Assembly: GCF_963576545.1 (NCBI RefSeq)
Contig: NC_083646.1
Location: 10,126,991-10,190,990 of the forward strand
Length of the DNA: 64,000 nucleotides
Direction: 5' to 3'
Source: Limanda limanda
Taxonomy: Eukaryota; Chordata; Actinopteri; Pleuronectiformes; Pleuronectidae
Under the pieces are notes generated by a model. It did no database searches. It had not been told where the DNA came from and was given only the letters and a program-made list of their open reading frames with translations. The stretch's first letter is position 1. Each line of letters begins with the position of its first letter. Shown here in pieces: positions 1-55,658 of this stretch. The position numbers and the translations under genes are program-made.

Positions 1-1572
1 TTTCACCCTTTTGCTCTCTCCATCCTCCCAAACTCCTCCTCTCATCTTTTGCCTGTTTATTCAATCTTGCATTAGTCACTGTTAAATTTATACACCAGCT
101 CGCACTCTGTAGCTTCTGCCAAAACACAAGGCCTCAGATCTCAGCCCCGCGCGTCCTCCTTGCTCTCCACACATCATGGACGCCCTCTGTGCCCTCCCTC
201 CACGGCACCACCCTCATTCTATCGCTCTCTCCCTGCCCTTCTCTGCCCTCCCAGCAGTTGGCCAAGCATGTGCTACCTCGGGGAGAGACGTGCCTCATCC
301 AACAATGCACTGCAACCACCCTGTTACCTCCAAGCCCCTGTCAGCACAGGACAGGAAGAGTAAACGCCCCGTGGCCTCCAGGGGAAACAGGAGCATCCAC
401 TTCGGTCTGTCTGTCTGCCTGCCTGCCTGCCTGCGTGTGTTGTGTATTTACCAGTGTGTGTCTGTGTAGCAGAAACACATCAACACACTGAATGACCAGA
501 AGCCAGAGGATCGGATGTTGTAGTTTACCGCAAAGGGAAGAGGAATCATAGGATTTCCAATTTCCTGTGATTATTTACAAATGTGACTTCTTCTGTACTT
601 TGGTTTTACCTGCTTTGCTCAAGATGATAAATAACAATATTGTCTAGGTTGCTACAAATGTGATTCAGGTAGATTTAAATCGCCCTCTTCAAAAGTCACT
701 GCATGTTTCAAGATTAAACAATGGATGAGTGGCTGTTCTTCCGAGGATTCGGCAAATACAAGCTCAACAAATGTAAACAAACTAAGACGAGAACACAGAT
801 TAGAACAGATATTATCGTCCCAATCCTTTCCACAAAAACAAAGATTGCACAAACGTCTTGAGAAGCACTGTTACCCAATTTAACCTTCACAATCCACCGT
901 GGCCAGAAAACAAAAGGAATCTGTCACAATCTGGCTCAGACAGTGTGAAATTTAGTTTAAAATATACTGATTTAAATGGTATTTAAATGAAACAAGGACA
1001 TATGAGCAAGCTAATAAACGGTTGAAGTAGTAACTGGGTGTGGGAAATACAGCACAGTCCTGAGAGACTTTGTACTGTGAGGTTACAGTACTGAATATAA
1101 TTTCCTCATTTTGTAAAGCAGCTTTGAAAACCTTGAAAGACAATATAAAAATATCTAAGTGATTAATATTACTATTATAATCATCATCATTCATTTGAGC
1201 TACAAAATGGATTGAAATTACATTTTTCTTCTTTCATGGTCCCTGGAAGATGATTCCTACAGTTTCAGACACTCACTATGAGGTGCAAATTTTGTTTTGA
1301 GTGGAACTGTTGAATTTACATAAAAGGTTTAATCATGTTGGTGACCCCCCACCATTTAAAATCTAGCCAACATTGTCCAAAACTTTTAAATACTAAAACT
1401 ATATTTTTATAAAAATATGTCGAGCAGCCTCAGCTAGTGCAAATTGGAAACTGGAAATCCTCCGCTAACCAGAGCAGTTTCAGGCCATGTGACCTTTGTC
1501 TTTGAGCACTGAAATCTAACCAGTGGTACCAAATAAAAAAAAGTTCTCTCTCGAGGAAAACAAGATTTTTTT

Positions 1573-1733
1573 GAGGTCACAGTAACCTTGACCTTTGACC
1601 TCCAAATTATGACCAGTTCATGTTTGTGTCCAAGTGAACGTTTCTACCACATTTGAAGACATTTCCTTAACGTGTTCACAAGAAAGGGACGTTATGCAGA
1701 CAACCTGAAAACATGATTCCTCTGGCCTCTGGA
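1573..1733 (+). mobile_element. degraded teleost repeat (tgacctttgacc family)
   Basis: GAGGTCACAGTAACCTTGAC, CTTTGACCTCCAAATTATG, TCCAAGTGAACGTTT and ACAACCTGAAAACATGATTC occur in the order of a widespread fish repeat. It has many substitutions. Confidence 0.65.
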
Positions 1734-4700
1734 TGTTCACTTTCGTGCTCAACATCAGTTTTGTTACTGAGAGCATAATTGCATGCTGACATGAGCATTC
1801 AGCTCAAAGTACCACTTTGCCCAAGAGCAGCTATAAAGAGGTGCTAGCTGTAGACATTGGTCTTATTGTACAGTATGAAGAGAAAAGGCATCTGGCGTTA
1901 AACTCTGAAAAACTCATCTAACCCAGCAGACATCAGCAGACACTTGTTTTCTGTCCTTGCGATGCTCCGTCAGATTTATATACTGCAGCCATCTTCATCG
2001 TCTCACCCTCCTCAGGAGCTTTTCTCCGTCAGTCTATTCTTCAGCAAATGAACATGTGCAGGGATTGAGGTCAGACTGACTGACTTGGCCAGTGCATTCC
2101 ATTGTTTTGCCATAAAAACTCCTTAATTGCCTCGTCTCCGTGCCGAGGGTCACAAAGTCTGTTAACACATTCACAAGTTCCAGTAACTGTAGCCGGAGAT
2201 ATGAGGATTCACCACAGGCAAAGAAAGAGCCAATAGAAGAATATGCAGGAAGCTTCTTTCATAATTGGGGTCAGAGGCAGACACTTGCTTTAATCCTCGT
2301 CAACGCCCAGGTCACTGCATCCATCACTCAGACATCCATGCAACAGGCCTGGCCATTCATCACTCACTCTGGGATTTATTAGTCAGGCCTGGAGCTGGAA
2401 GGTGAGAGGTTAAATGAGGAGCGGTGCGTTAGCAGTTATCAGCATAGAGACGAGAGTGGGTGTCTCTAACCCCCAACACACACACACATACCCACACACA
2501 CACGTTTAAGTCAACACTGTGCCAGAGCATTGCTGCCGGAGCTGAAGTTCAATATATAGCTATACAAAATACATATATGTAGACAGTACACACACACAAG
2601 CACACACACTAATCTGAGAACACTCCCTGAATCCATGGTCACTTTCACACTTGCAAACATTCTATAGCGAGCAGATCTGTACGAACCCAGAGCAGGACTC
2701 AGCGGGTGTCTAAACACATGAACATACTTCTTCAGCACACTGCATAAACAGAGAACACGCTCATGTGCTCACTCTCTGTCAAATACGCCAAGCACACACA
2801 CAGAGCTTAGAATAAACAGGGCCACTACCAGCTAGCCGTCTTGCCCAGGGGCACTGCACCATGTCTCATCACTGTAAGCTAATGTTCAACACAGTGGTGC
2901 TGCTCGCCGTAGCTGCTGTCACTTTGGCTTCATATCCAGGTTATTTGCTCGCCGTTCATTTAGACCAGGTTTCTCGTCACGGGGTCACCGCTTATGAGGT
3001 GCGTACCTTTTCTCCTGTCTGACAAATGCAGACAGAAATGCAAGTGATGCACAAGCTTTCACCCCCGTCCGCAGCTTAAAAGCATTTTCTGCTGCGCCCG
3101 TGTCTTTTACATTCAGCTAGAAAAACCAAAGGAGTCCGTGTGTGTCTGTGTGTAAGTGCTCTCTATCTCGCCAGCCTCCAATCCAAAGCAATTAGAGAGG
3201 CCAGATGGTGGGCTGGACTCAGAGTAAATGGCTGTGCATTGACAGAAGAAGCTCGCTACAAAAATGAACTGTGACAAAGAGCAAGGATGACACACACACA
3301 CGCGCACACACACATGCGCGCACACACACACACACCCACACTGCAATAACCGCCATAAACCGACAGTCAATGTTATGAGGACGTTAACAACACAACTTGA
3401 TTTTTGTTTTTTGTCGGGGACACAGAGGGCGTTATTGTATGTTGACCAAACACGGCAGGTGCACACACACACACACACACGCATGACCTTGTACATGCAC
3501 TCACGGGCCACCACATTCATAGATAAACCTGTACACACATGGACAACCCTCACCGTGGCCTTTTGTTAAAATTTGACCAAACCAGTTCGGTTTTGTCACA
3601 GTTCAAACAATGCAGCCTTTGAGAGGCGTTCCATTCAGCCAGTTTCAGCTGGGCCTGCACATTCCCCAACTGAAAACACAAACTGCCTCCCTGCAGGAAA
3701 ACCACTGAAGCTACAGTGCAACATTCCTCGACTCGGTGCTCTCCTCCCTGCGTCTGTGCAGCATGTTTTTCCCTGAGAGGTGTTCGGGGCCCCGGTGAGA
3801 ATAATGATTATACATCTCGAAATATGAGTGCATGTGCTCTTCATTATAGTCATGCTAAGGTGAAAAAATCTGAAACACCTGCCCTTTAAACCTCTCCAGC
3901 ATGCTCCCTCATACACCTGTTACCAAGGCAGCAAGTTTACCGCAGCCAACCAGGATACATATTCAAATCAGAGATACTGGGAGGAGGTGGAGCTACAGCA
4001 CAACTGTAACCGACAAAATGGCTTCTCATATTTCTGAGCTCAGTTTCCCATAAGCCCGTTATCGCACAGATTTATCAAAAGTGAAACAAGACAAACAGCC
4101 CGACCAGGAAATGAGAGTGAGAAGAAAAAAAAGCAGCAGGTTTCTGTGTGCGGAGTGAGAATGATGGGTGACAAGAAACAGAGGCCACTTCATAACCCGA
4201 TCAATGAATCTATAAATCTAATCAGTGAGAATCGATGACTGGCGCTTCAGTTCAATCCGGCTCCTCAATCATCCAAGATACCCTTAAGTGTTAAAGAGGC
4301 AGAGGGAAGACGAGGGGACACAGACACCACACACTGCAACGCTTGGACATTTCAAAACTCAAGAAGTCTTTAATAGCAACCAAATACGAAAAAATATAGA
4401 AAGACTTGACACAAAATAGTGACAACAACTGTAATTCGGTCTTTTTAAAAAGAACAAATAATAAATTTAAAATAAAAAAAAGATACAAAAGAGAAAAAAC
4501 ACCTTTTACACAGAGCAGTCAATAATAAAAAGCACATTTTGGGGTAAGACTTTTTTTCGACGTGTGTACATTTCATTTGTATAGAAGAAGCACATTTGCC
4601 AGTTTTGGCAGCAATCACAGCGCAGCAGTCATGAATAAAGCACTCAGAAAACATAAATTATAAAGCACTGCAAAATAACAGAAAAGAGGAGAAACTGTAA

Positions 4701-6858
4701 TAGGAGAAAATAAATTCTTCATGCTTGCCGTCACTGAGAAATACACAAACGTGACACCATAAATTAGTAATTTTCCTCTGCTACATATTTATATATTTAT
4801 ACTATGTACACAGGAAGGTTGTATCTTTTTGTTTTCTTTGATAAGTGAGACGGGAAACGTTAAGGCTTTGATTAGTCATCAGATGTGTGGAGCCGAGGAA
4901 AAAAGCAACAGAATGTGGCTCTCTGGTTAAAAAAAAGAGATTGGACAGTTTCACATTAACCTTGTGCTAGAACCAAGACCAGTATTGGGAATTTCTCTAA
5001 AAGCATTTTGTCTGATAACTTCTACTTGGGTGCAGAGGTTAGTGGCAAGAGTGTGTGTGTGTGTTTGTGTGGAGGTGGTCGCGGTGCCGCAGGTGGCAGT
5101 GAGAGAAATTGAAAACAGACTTTGGAGCCGAGTAAGAAGTTGAGGAAATCTAAAATGAATCCTGGAGGAGGAGGAGGAGGTCAGCGCAGTGGCTTATATC
5201 TCAGGTGTAGAACAAACGTGGGACGGACAAACTGTTTCCTAAAAAGTCTGTTTCTCTGACAGGAGGAGAGAGGTGTGCATCCCTGAATGTATGTGGCAGC
5301 CTTTGTTCTACTTGGTCAATGTTTTGAGAACGGGGTTGGACTATTTGCCGGAATGGTGAGCAGCGGAGCGGGGAACGCATCGAGCTGCAATTCTTTCCAC
5401 TCTAACAGGACACAGTATATGTCCTGACGGAGCCACTGGGCGAGAAGGGGACAAAAGTTTGTGTGTGACTGTGTGTGACTGTGTGTGTGTAGCTATGCGT
5501 GCGTATATGTGTGGGCTTGTGTCAGGAGATGGCAGAGTTGTCAGGTATGAGGTGTCTTCTGCACAGTTTGGCTGTGGGAGTGAGCATAATGAGAGTGACT
5601 GAGGGCTTTTCGGTGTGTGGGCGAATGTTTCTCTGCATTCTGCGGATGTGTGTGTACAGTGTGTATGTATATGTACAGTGTGTGGGTGTGCGTGTGTGTG
5701 AGTCTTCCAAATGCACAATAATACCCCAGTTTGCCAGGTTTCCGTGGTGACAAAAGGGTGGCTATTCAGGTTACAGCCCCAAGGCAGGGATAGAGATGTC
5801 CCAAAGCCCCAGAGCATCAGGAAAACACACACTGACAGCTACACACACACACACACACACACACAGACAAAGCAAACAACATCTCTAGAGTGGTTACAGT
5901 CTACCCGATACTGTGTGTATTTCTGTATTGTGCAGGGCATCTGTCAAGGAGAGGGAGAAGCCAATTGTGCAAAAAAAATAAAAAAATAACTGTGCTTGTG
6001 TGGAAATGTAGGCAATGCTATCTTGCACATACAAAATATACAAGCATATATTAGTTTAGGCTTCAGGTAAACTAAGCTCAGTCAGTTCAGTGTGTTAAAA
6101 ACAACCAGACTGCTGAGGTACTCATTAAAAGTTACATTCTGAATGCCCTCTGAGACATGTGGCCTTACGGGTTCTTCATCACCACTTCCACAGCACTGGC
6201 AACACCGGCTCCACTGATCTGATATTTACAATTTTCATAAATATCCACATTTTCACAAGAAAAATAAAAATGCTTACATATATAGTACACAGATACCTGA
6301 CACCAACATGTACAATACAGCAGTTTTGTCCCTTGTCACGATTTTTTTTTCTTATCCCCCCAAAGTATTACCCTCATTATACACTCTTTGTAGTGGTGAC
6401 ACACACAAGTGCAAAAATAAGTAATGCATTTTTATTTTGAGTGGTTGCGACAGATCACCTGTGTTCAGTAAATGTACTGTACCCCAGTTTGACAGGAGCT
6501 GCGTTTATGTAGAAACTAAGGCCATTAGACAATAATCCTGTTGAACACACCGGCTTACAATATGCCAGACGGCGCTCAAACACTAAACGCTGTCTCTATT
6601 TTTGTCGTCTGCCTCCTAGTCTCCCTCCACCTCTCTAAAGGTTAACAGCCATCACATGGCAAGCGAGGACTGTCCAACTCTGTTCACGTCTGTAGTTCAA
6701 GGGTAGAAACAGCCGTGATAAGAAATGCGGGCGAGTGCAGTCATCCTTGCCCTTGGCAATGGGTCACCCTGCGTTTGACCCCATGACCTGCAGCGCACGG
6801 CAACCCAGATCTCTGCTGGGCCTCCGCAGAGGTCAGTACAGTCATCTCGACCACTCCT

Positions 6859-6880
6859 CCCCCCCCCCCCCCCCCCCCCC
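6859..6880. repeat. 22-nt C homopolymer
   Basis: Uninterrupted C run in the downstream flank. Its length should be treated as uncertain in any assembly. Confidence 0.95.
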
Positions 6881-7319
6881 AATTCCCAGTGGGTTAACGG
6901 GGAGTTGATTAGAGATCGAGGGAAAGCGTGATTAGAGGAGCTGCAGTGGAGCCTCTCTCTAAGATTGTCCATCACAGTCACCGAGTGGCAGATACAGTGA
7001 CGCACGCACGTGTACACGCTGAGCCTCAAAGACGGCGGCGCTCAGCGGCCGCAGCACGATGTTTCTTTGAGGCGTCCTCAGGTGGCTCGTTACAAGGATA
7101 AATTAACAGTCAGGGAACAATCAGCCCCGGAGCTGCATCGTAAAAGACGTGTTCGCTGCTTGTTGCCTGTGAGTCAATATGACTCCCAGAGCTTCAGTGT
7201 GGACGCAACCTTTTATGTTTCCCGATCAATTTGCTACACTTAACAACATCCGCTAATGGAAAGAAATATTACACGACCTCATTGAAAATCTATCGTAGCT
7301 GACGCGCTCACACGTTGAA

Positions 7320-7339
7320 GGGGGGGGGGGGGGGGGGGG
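7320..7339. repeat. 20-nt G homopolymer
   Basis: Uninterrupted G run 440 bp after the 22-nt C run. The two are complementary. Confidence 0.95.
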
Positions 7340-8055
7340 TTGGGTTATAACGACTCCTCTTATAGGAGGAGGGGGTAAGAGTCTGTGCGGTGGAGTGAAC
7401 ACGGTCACTCCAGGTGGATTTGTCAGTCCTGGCATGTCAGGGCAGGCTGGGCAGGGATAGAGTAAGTGGGCCGTTTGACACATCAGGAGCAGTAAAATAC
7501 TCCCCTGGTCTCCGTGGCCCTGACCTCGACACTGCCCCGGATAAATCAGATACTCCCCATAAACACCGGGAGAGAGGGGTGAAGAGAGGGAGCGATGGAG
7601 GGACGAGAGAGAGATAGAGGTGGGAGGAGGGTGCAATCACCACGTCATAAACGATAAGTGGTGGCAATCTGTTGGTCCCGGCTAAGCGAGCGACTTCACG
7701 GCTCATTACCAATCAAGCCCCTCCTGTCGGGAGCGCTCCGAAGAGACGGGGACGAGGAGGACGAGAAAAAGAAGAGACGCGCTCCTCTCTAGTCCTCTTG
7801 CATCCCTCTCTCCATCCCTTGACCCTGTCACATTGGCTACGTCTCACTCCCTCATCTCTGGTTTTCCATCTTTTACCTCCAGGCACAGCTCAAAAGTTTG
7901 CATTTGAATACCTTGTTAAGAACACGGTTCCACCTCTGCAAACTCACTTTGTTTAAATCAGCAGCCACTGCATTTCTGCAGCAAATAAGGGTCAAATATT
8001 ATTTTTTAAAATGTGTGATTCAAGTGTCTTCTGTGATGGATGGTTTGCCGTTGTT

Positions 8056-8061
8056 TTTATT
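8056..8061 (-). other. possible nectin2 polyadenylation signal
   Basis: TTTATT on the plus strand, i.e. AATAAA on the nectin2 strand, about 720 bp past the stop codon. It is followed on that strand by A/T-rich DNA. This is only a motif match; the real 3' end may be elsewhere. Confidence 0.25.
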
Positions 8062-8779
8062 TCTTTTTTTTAAGTTTGAGAGGAAGGCGGAGAGAGAGAG
8101 AGTGGAAAGGACAACTCGCCAGCAGACGTGAGAAACACATTGTTTTCTTCTCTAAAATCACTTGATGGTTACTGTCTAAAACCTTTAGATGTTCTTCCCA
8201 CAAACCCATCACTAGCTACTAACTACCGACCAGCTGTCAGAGCACAACGCATTACCAAAACAAAAGGTTTCCCACAGGAGGACTGGGAATAGCAAAACTG
8301 AAGTGCTTGACAACCCCTTCTAAGGTTTTGGTGAACATAAGAGTGAATATGCATGTGCGATGCCTCCTCTATAGCAAAGCTTGTATCATGAGTCCATTAT
8401 TTTCCTCCTACACTATAGTTTCACTCCTTGAGTCTGTCGAGGGTCCTTGTCAGTGTCCCAGTGAGAGCGATGAGCAGAGGTGGTGGGAGACAGGTTGTTT
8501 CTTTTCTGTTTGATTTTCTGCTCTCAGGGACCAGACGTCAGCAACACTCCTTTTTACAACATCCACCCCCACCCCTCCCCTCCTGTTCATTCAGTTCGTT
8601 CTGGGGCTACGCTGTGATTAATAACAAGATATATTTAAAATCAATTTTCAAAAAATAAAAGTGGAATCATTTTCTCGTTTCTATCAGACAGGAATCCTGA
8701 AACCACGAAATCTTCGGGAGGGATCCTCCATCACTCTTTTTTTCTCCTTTTTCCGTCTCCTCCTCCTCCTCCTCCTCCT

Positions 8780-52470
<43,691 letters not shown>

Positions 52471-52808
52471 GGTTTGTCTCTCCGGTCCTCTGTGTGTGGA
52501 CACGTCTCTTCCGTTCAGCTCGAACCCGCCGCTTCACAGGCGTGAGAACACACAACTTGTCCGTCCGCAGCACGGAGCACAGCAGGGGGTCCGACTGCTG
52601 ACAAGTGTCCCGACACTGCGCACTGAACACGGACTCACAACCGCCGAAATGAACGTGTAGTGGGATAAAATACAAATCTGTTTAAAAGAAAATCCTGGTG
52701 AGTTGGTCCCGGCGGAGGTGCACAGGTGGAGACGGATCTGCGTGTGACGAACTAGTTCCGGAGAGTGTGTGAGGAGTGTGAGCGAGGCGGTCTGACCGGG
52801 TGCCTGAT

Positions 52809-52813
<5 letters not shown>

Positions 52814-52882
<69 letters not shown>
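52814..52882. repeat. (GT)n microsatellite, 69 nt, upstream of nectin2
   Basis: Lies about 345 bp upstream of the nectin2 start codon, in the probable promoter or 5' leader. Confidence 0.96.
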
Positions 52883-52884
<2 letters not shown>

Positions 52885-53280
52885 TGTGTGTATGATGATG
52901 TCATCAGCCTGAGAAGCGTCACAGCCCCGCTTCCCCACCACCCAAAAAAAAAAACACTGTCAGGACCAGCTCCAGCAGGGAGGGGCTTCTGGGAAACAAC
53001 TTGTTGAAAGAGACCCCCCCCAGCCCCCCCCTGGGTTTTTAAAACACAACCTGCTCCTCGATGGCATCCTAAGCGCACAGCAGGTTTCACTTTGAAGATT
53101 TTTTTGTCATGAAATGGATTGAAAACACAGAATCGAAGGCAAAGATTCATATCCAGGAAAAAATGACCTACTTTTGTTATCCAGCCGCTGAGAAGTTAAG
53201 TCTGTTACAGCGAAGTCCTCTGTGGGGAATGTTGTTGTGCTGGGGCTGAACTTAAATTAGCAATAATAATAATAACAACA

Positions 53281-53345
53281 AATCATATCTTTATTTATGT
53301 AGCACTTCTCAAAACAAATGAATATATATATAACAGAATGAATAA
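53281..53345. mobile_element. fragment of teleost repeat (tttatttatgtagcacttctcaaaac)
   Basis: TTTATTTATGTAGCACTTCT then CAAAACAAATGAA matches the core of a frequent fish LINE/SINE-derived repeat. Short remnant. Confidence 0.5.
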
Positions 53346-55585
53346 AAACCCTACAATCCATGCAAGACAAGAATACAAACTGGAAGAAGGTCAAATCCAG
53401 GAGTGCAGTGCTGTAAAAGTACATTTTAAACTTTGGTTTCAAACTTTAAAAAAAAGTCCAAACCAACAAAGTTTCTAATATCACCAACTGTTTTTTTACA
53501 GTCTATGAATGCGTAGAAAGAGATGATTCTTACGCCCTCTGCTGGTTGTTTCCGCACACAGAATCTTAGAAGAGCTCATAGAAACAGCACATCCCCCAAA
53601 TCAATCAACATTCATTAATGAACGGCAAATTGTTAATATAGTGTCAGTCAGCAGAATCAAACCGAGAATAATCAGCTCCTCGTATCTATTTGCAGACTCC
53701 AGCCGACTCTGCTGATGAGCTCCCACCACCCAGCCCCCACCCTACCTCCTCATCCTTGTTCAGAATAACTTCCAATTCATTTTGTGCCATTTTTCCTCTG
53801 AAGCTGGGAGCAAACATAGCAGAGGCATTATCTGGTTTAGGTCTAATCCCTATACCCAAGTGTTTTACAGCCAGTGTAATTACATCTCAGCGAGTCCCAC
53901 AGTTTCAACCGTGCCGCTCCGCTTCTTCCCTTTCTGTTCCATTTTCAAAATTCTCCTCCAGCTTCACCCACTTATTTCCACACTCTGATTCTGGGGTGTG
54001 CAAATCCTGCAAGACACAAATGATGATCAGGGGTCAGACAAAGACAAGAGGAAAACGGCAGGTCTTACAAGAGGGTTTTATTTTCATTCCTCTTCCCTTG
54101 TCCCACTCATCGTAAATCCACATAAATGCATCTGCAGTGCAAACAAAGCAGCTACAGGTTTTTATTTCCATCTCTGCAGTGCCATTTTTGGATTTGCAGC
54201 CATCTTGTGGCCCTGTAGCTGAGTGCCTGAGCTCCAACATGTGTGCAGGGAGCCAGGGACCCCCCATACACACGGCTAAATCATAGGCCACGTATTCATG
54301 GCAGAGTGAGGAGCTTAAAAGAATGTGGCCACCAAATAGAGGATTTCATTCCTTCACACACTCATCCATTTTTCATACCCGTACCCAATCGACCTTCACA
54401 GCTACTACTTTACAGCTACCACCCACTTTACCCGCACAGTGCTTCGCCTCTTTTCTCCCTCGCCGTCTCACACCGCTTACACCTTCCCTTCATCTACACC
54501 TCACTTTCCTCCCTCTCTCCCTCCCTCTCTGCCTCTTCCCCGTGTCATTCGATTTGCTTTGTCCACTCGTCCTTCAGTCCTTGCTGCTATTCATCCCCGT
54601 CCTCCATCCCCGGGCTCTCGGGGGGTCTGTGGCAGTGATAATGAAGCACATAGTTAACAGATATTAGCTCATTGGCAGTGGATTCATTAGACAGAGCCAA
54701 GGCTTATGGTGATTATTTACCCGTAGAGGAGGGGCCACGGGATCAGTGGCACGCTCTGTGTCACCAGCCACAGGCCTCTTTGAAGTCACACTGTCTCTGC
54801 TCTCCTGCAACACTCTCGTACTTCTCCTCTCCACGGGTTTGTTCTCTCAGCCTGTTGGAGCACCTCTCCCTCCACATCTCTCCCTTCATGCTGCTCTCAG
54901 TTTTGTTTCTCCTTCCCTGTCATTACATACACCCACAATACATCGCTGCTTTCTCTCCATCTCCCTCCCTCTCTCTCTTTCTCTATCACTCTTCACCGCC
55001 CCCATTCACCCAATGGTAATTATGGAAAAATCTGTAATAGCGCTCAGAGGAGCTGATAATACCTTCAGCTTAATTAAAGACATTTACGGGATGTAAAGAC
55101 AAGTAGCCGAGGGGTTACTGTGCACCCACACTTACCCAAAATTTTTATTTCTCGCCTTTTCATCTCCCTCAGTCCCCCGGCTTTCTGCTATTCATATAAT
55201 TTTCTCCATTTCACACGCACAATGTGATACAGACATGAATACATGCTCTATGCTTTCGTCATAATGAATGTTAGGGTCAGGAGTTCTGTAACCAATTGCC
55301 CACAATTACAGCTCTAGAGTGTTTGTAATTTATCAGCCTCGTACACACACACACATGACAGCAAAACAGACAGTCCTTTCCTGCTGATTATCTCAGTGTT
55401 GGTTTTGCCACATCCTGTTGGGCTGAAGGATCTGCATCCAACTTGTTTACATGTCAGTCAGGGACACCAGTAATACCGCAGGAGAGCGAACAATACTTTG
55501 TGTTCTGCTGCGTACTTAGAAAGGTCACAGTGTTGGAGACAGCTGCTGCAGAGAAAGTGTTTTGCTTCCTTGATTTAAATGTGTG

Positions 55586-55658
55586 ATGGAGTCTGGTTTT
55601 CTCACCTTTGTTCTTGTATCTTCGTTTGCGGTGCATTCCTCTCGAAGTGACATCACAG
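55586..55658 (+). CDS. Ig receptor exon 1: signal peptide
   Basis: 73 nt from an ATG with good Kozak context (G at -3 and +4) to a phase-1 donor ACAG|GTATGA. It encodes MESGFLTFVLVSSFAVHSS, a plausible signal peptide, and joins in frame to DWDDVVV of the next exon. It was found by looking for a signal exon with matching phase. The 4.3-kb distance makes it less certain than the Ig exons. Confidence 0.6.

Larger units (their letters stand above)
1..8779. other. non-coding flank downstream of nectin2
   Basis: No supportable gene; the open frames here are short and compositionally driven. It includes tetranucleotide GTCT/GCCT repeats near 403-436, a teleost repeat at about 1573-1733, CA patches (2470-2500, 3290-3340, 3462-3480, 5839-5867), a 22-C run at 6859-6880 and a 20-G run at 7320-7339. 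The part nearest 8779 is presumably the nectin2 3' UTR. Parts of 4.3-6.4 kb are AT-rich with 3'-UTR-like texture on the minus strand, but no gene can be tied to them. Confidence 0.6.
52471..55585. other. divergent intergenic region between nectin2 and the Ig receptor
   Basis: About 3.1 kb separating two start codons that point away from each other. The first few hundred bases beyond 52470 must hold the nectin2 5' leader and promoter. A GT array (52814-52882) lies about 350 bp upstream of the nectin2 ATG. A fragment of a common teleost repeat lies at about 53281-53345, and a CT-rich stretch covers about 54.42-55.01 kb. I could not identify a TATA box or other core element with confidence. Confidence 0.6.

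Noticed and set aside
4291..8779. Search for an alternative long nectin-2 tail (delta-type) downstream of exon 7
   Set aside because: Minus-strand frames here, including 163 codons at 5341-5832, carry CA-repeat Thr/His stretches and no PDZ-ligand end or nectin-like segment.
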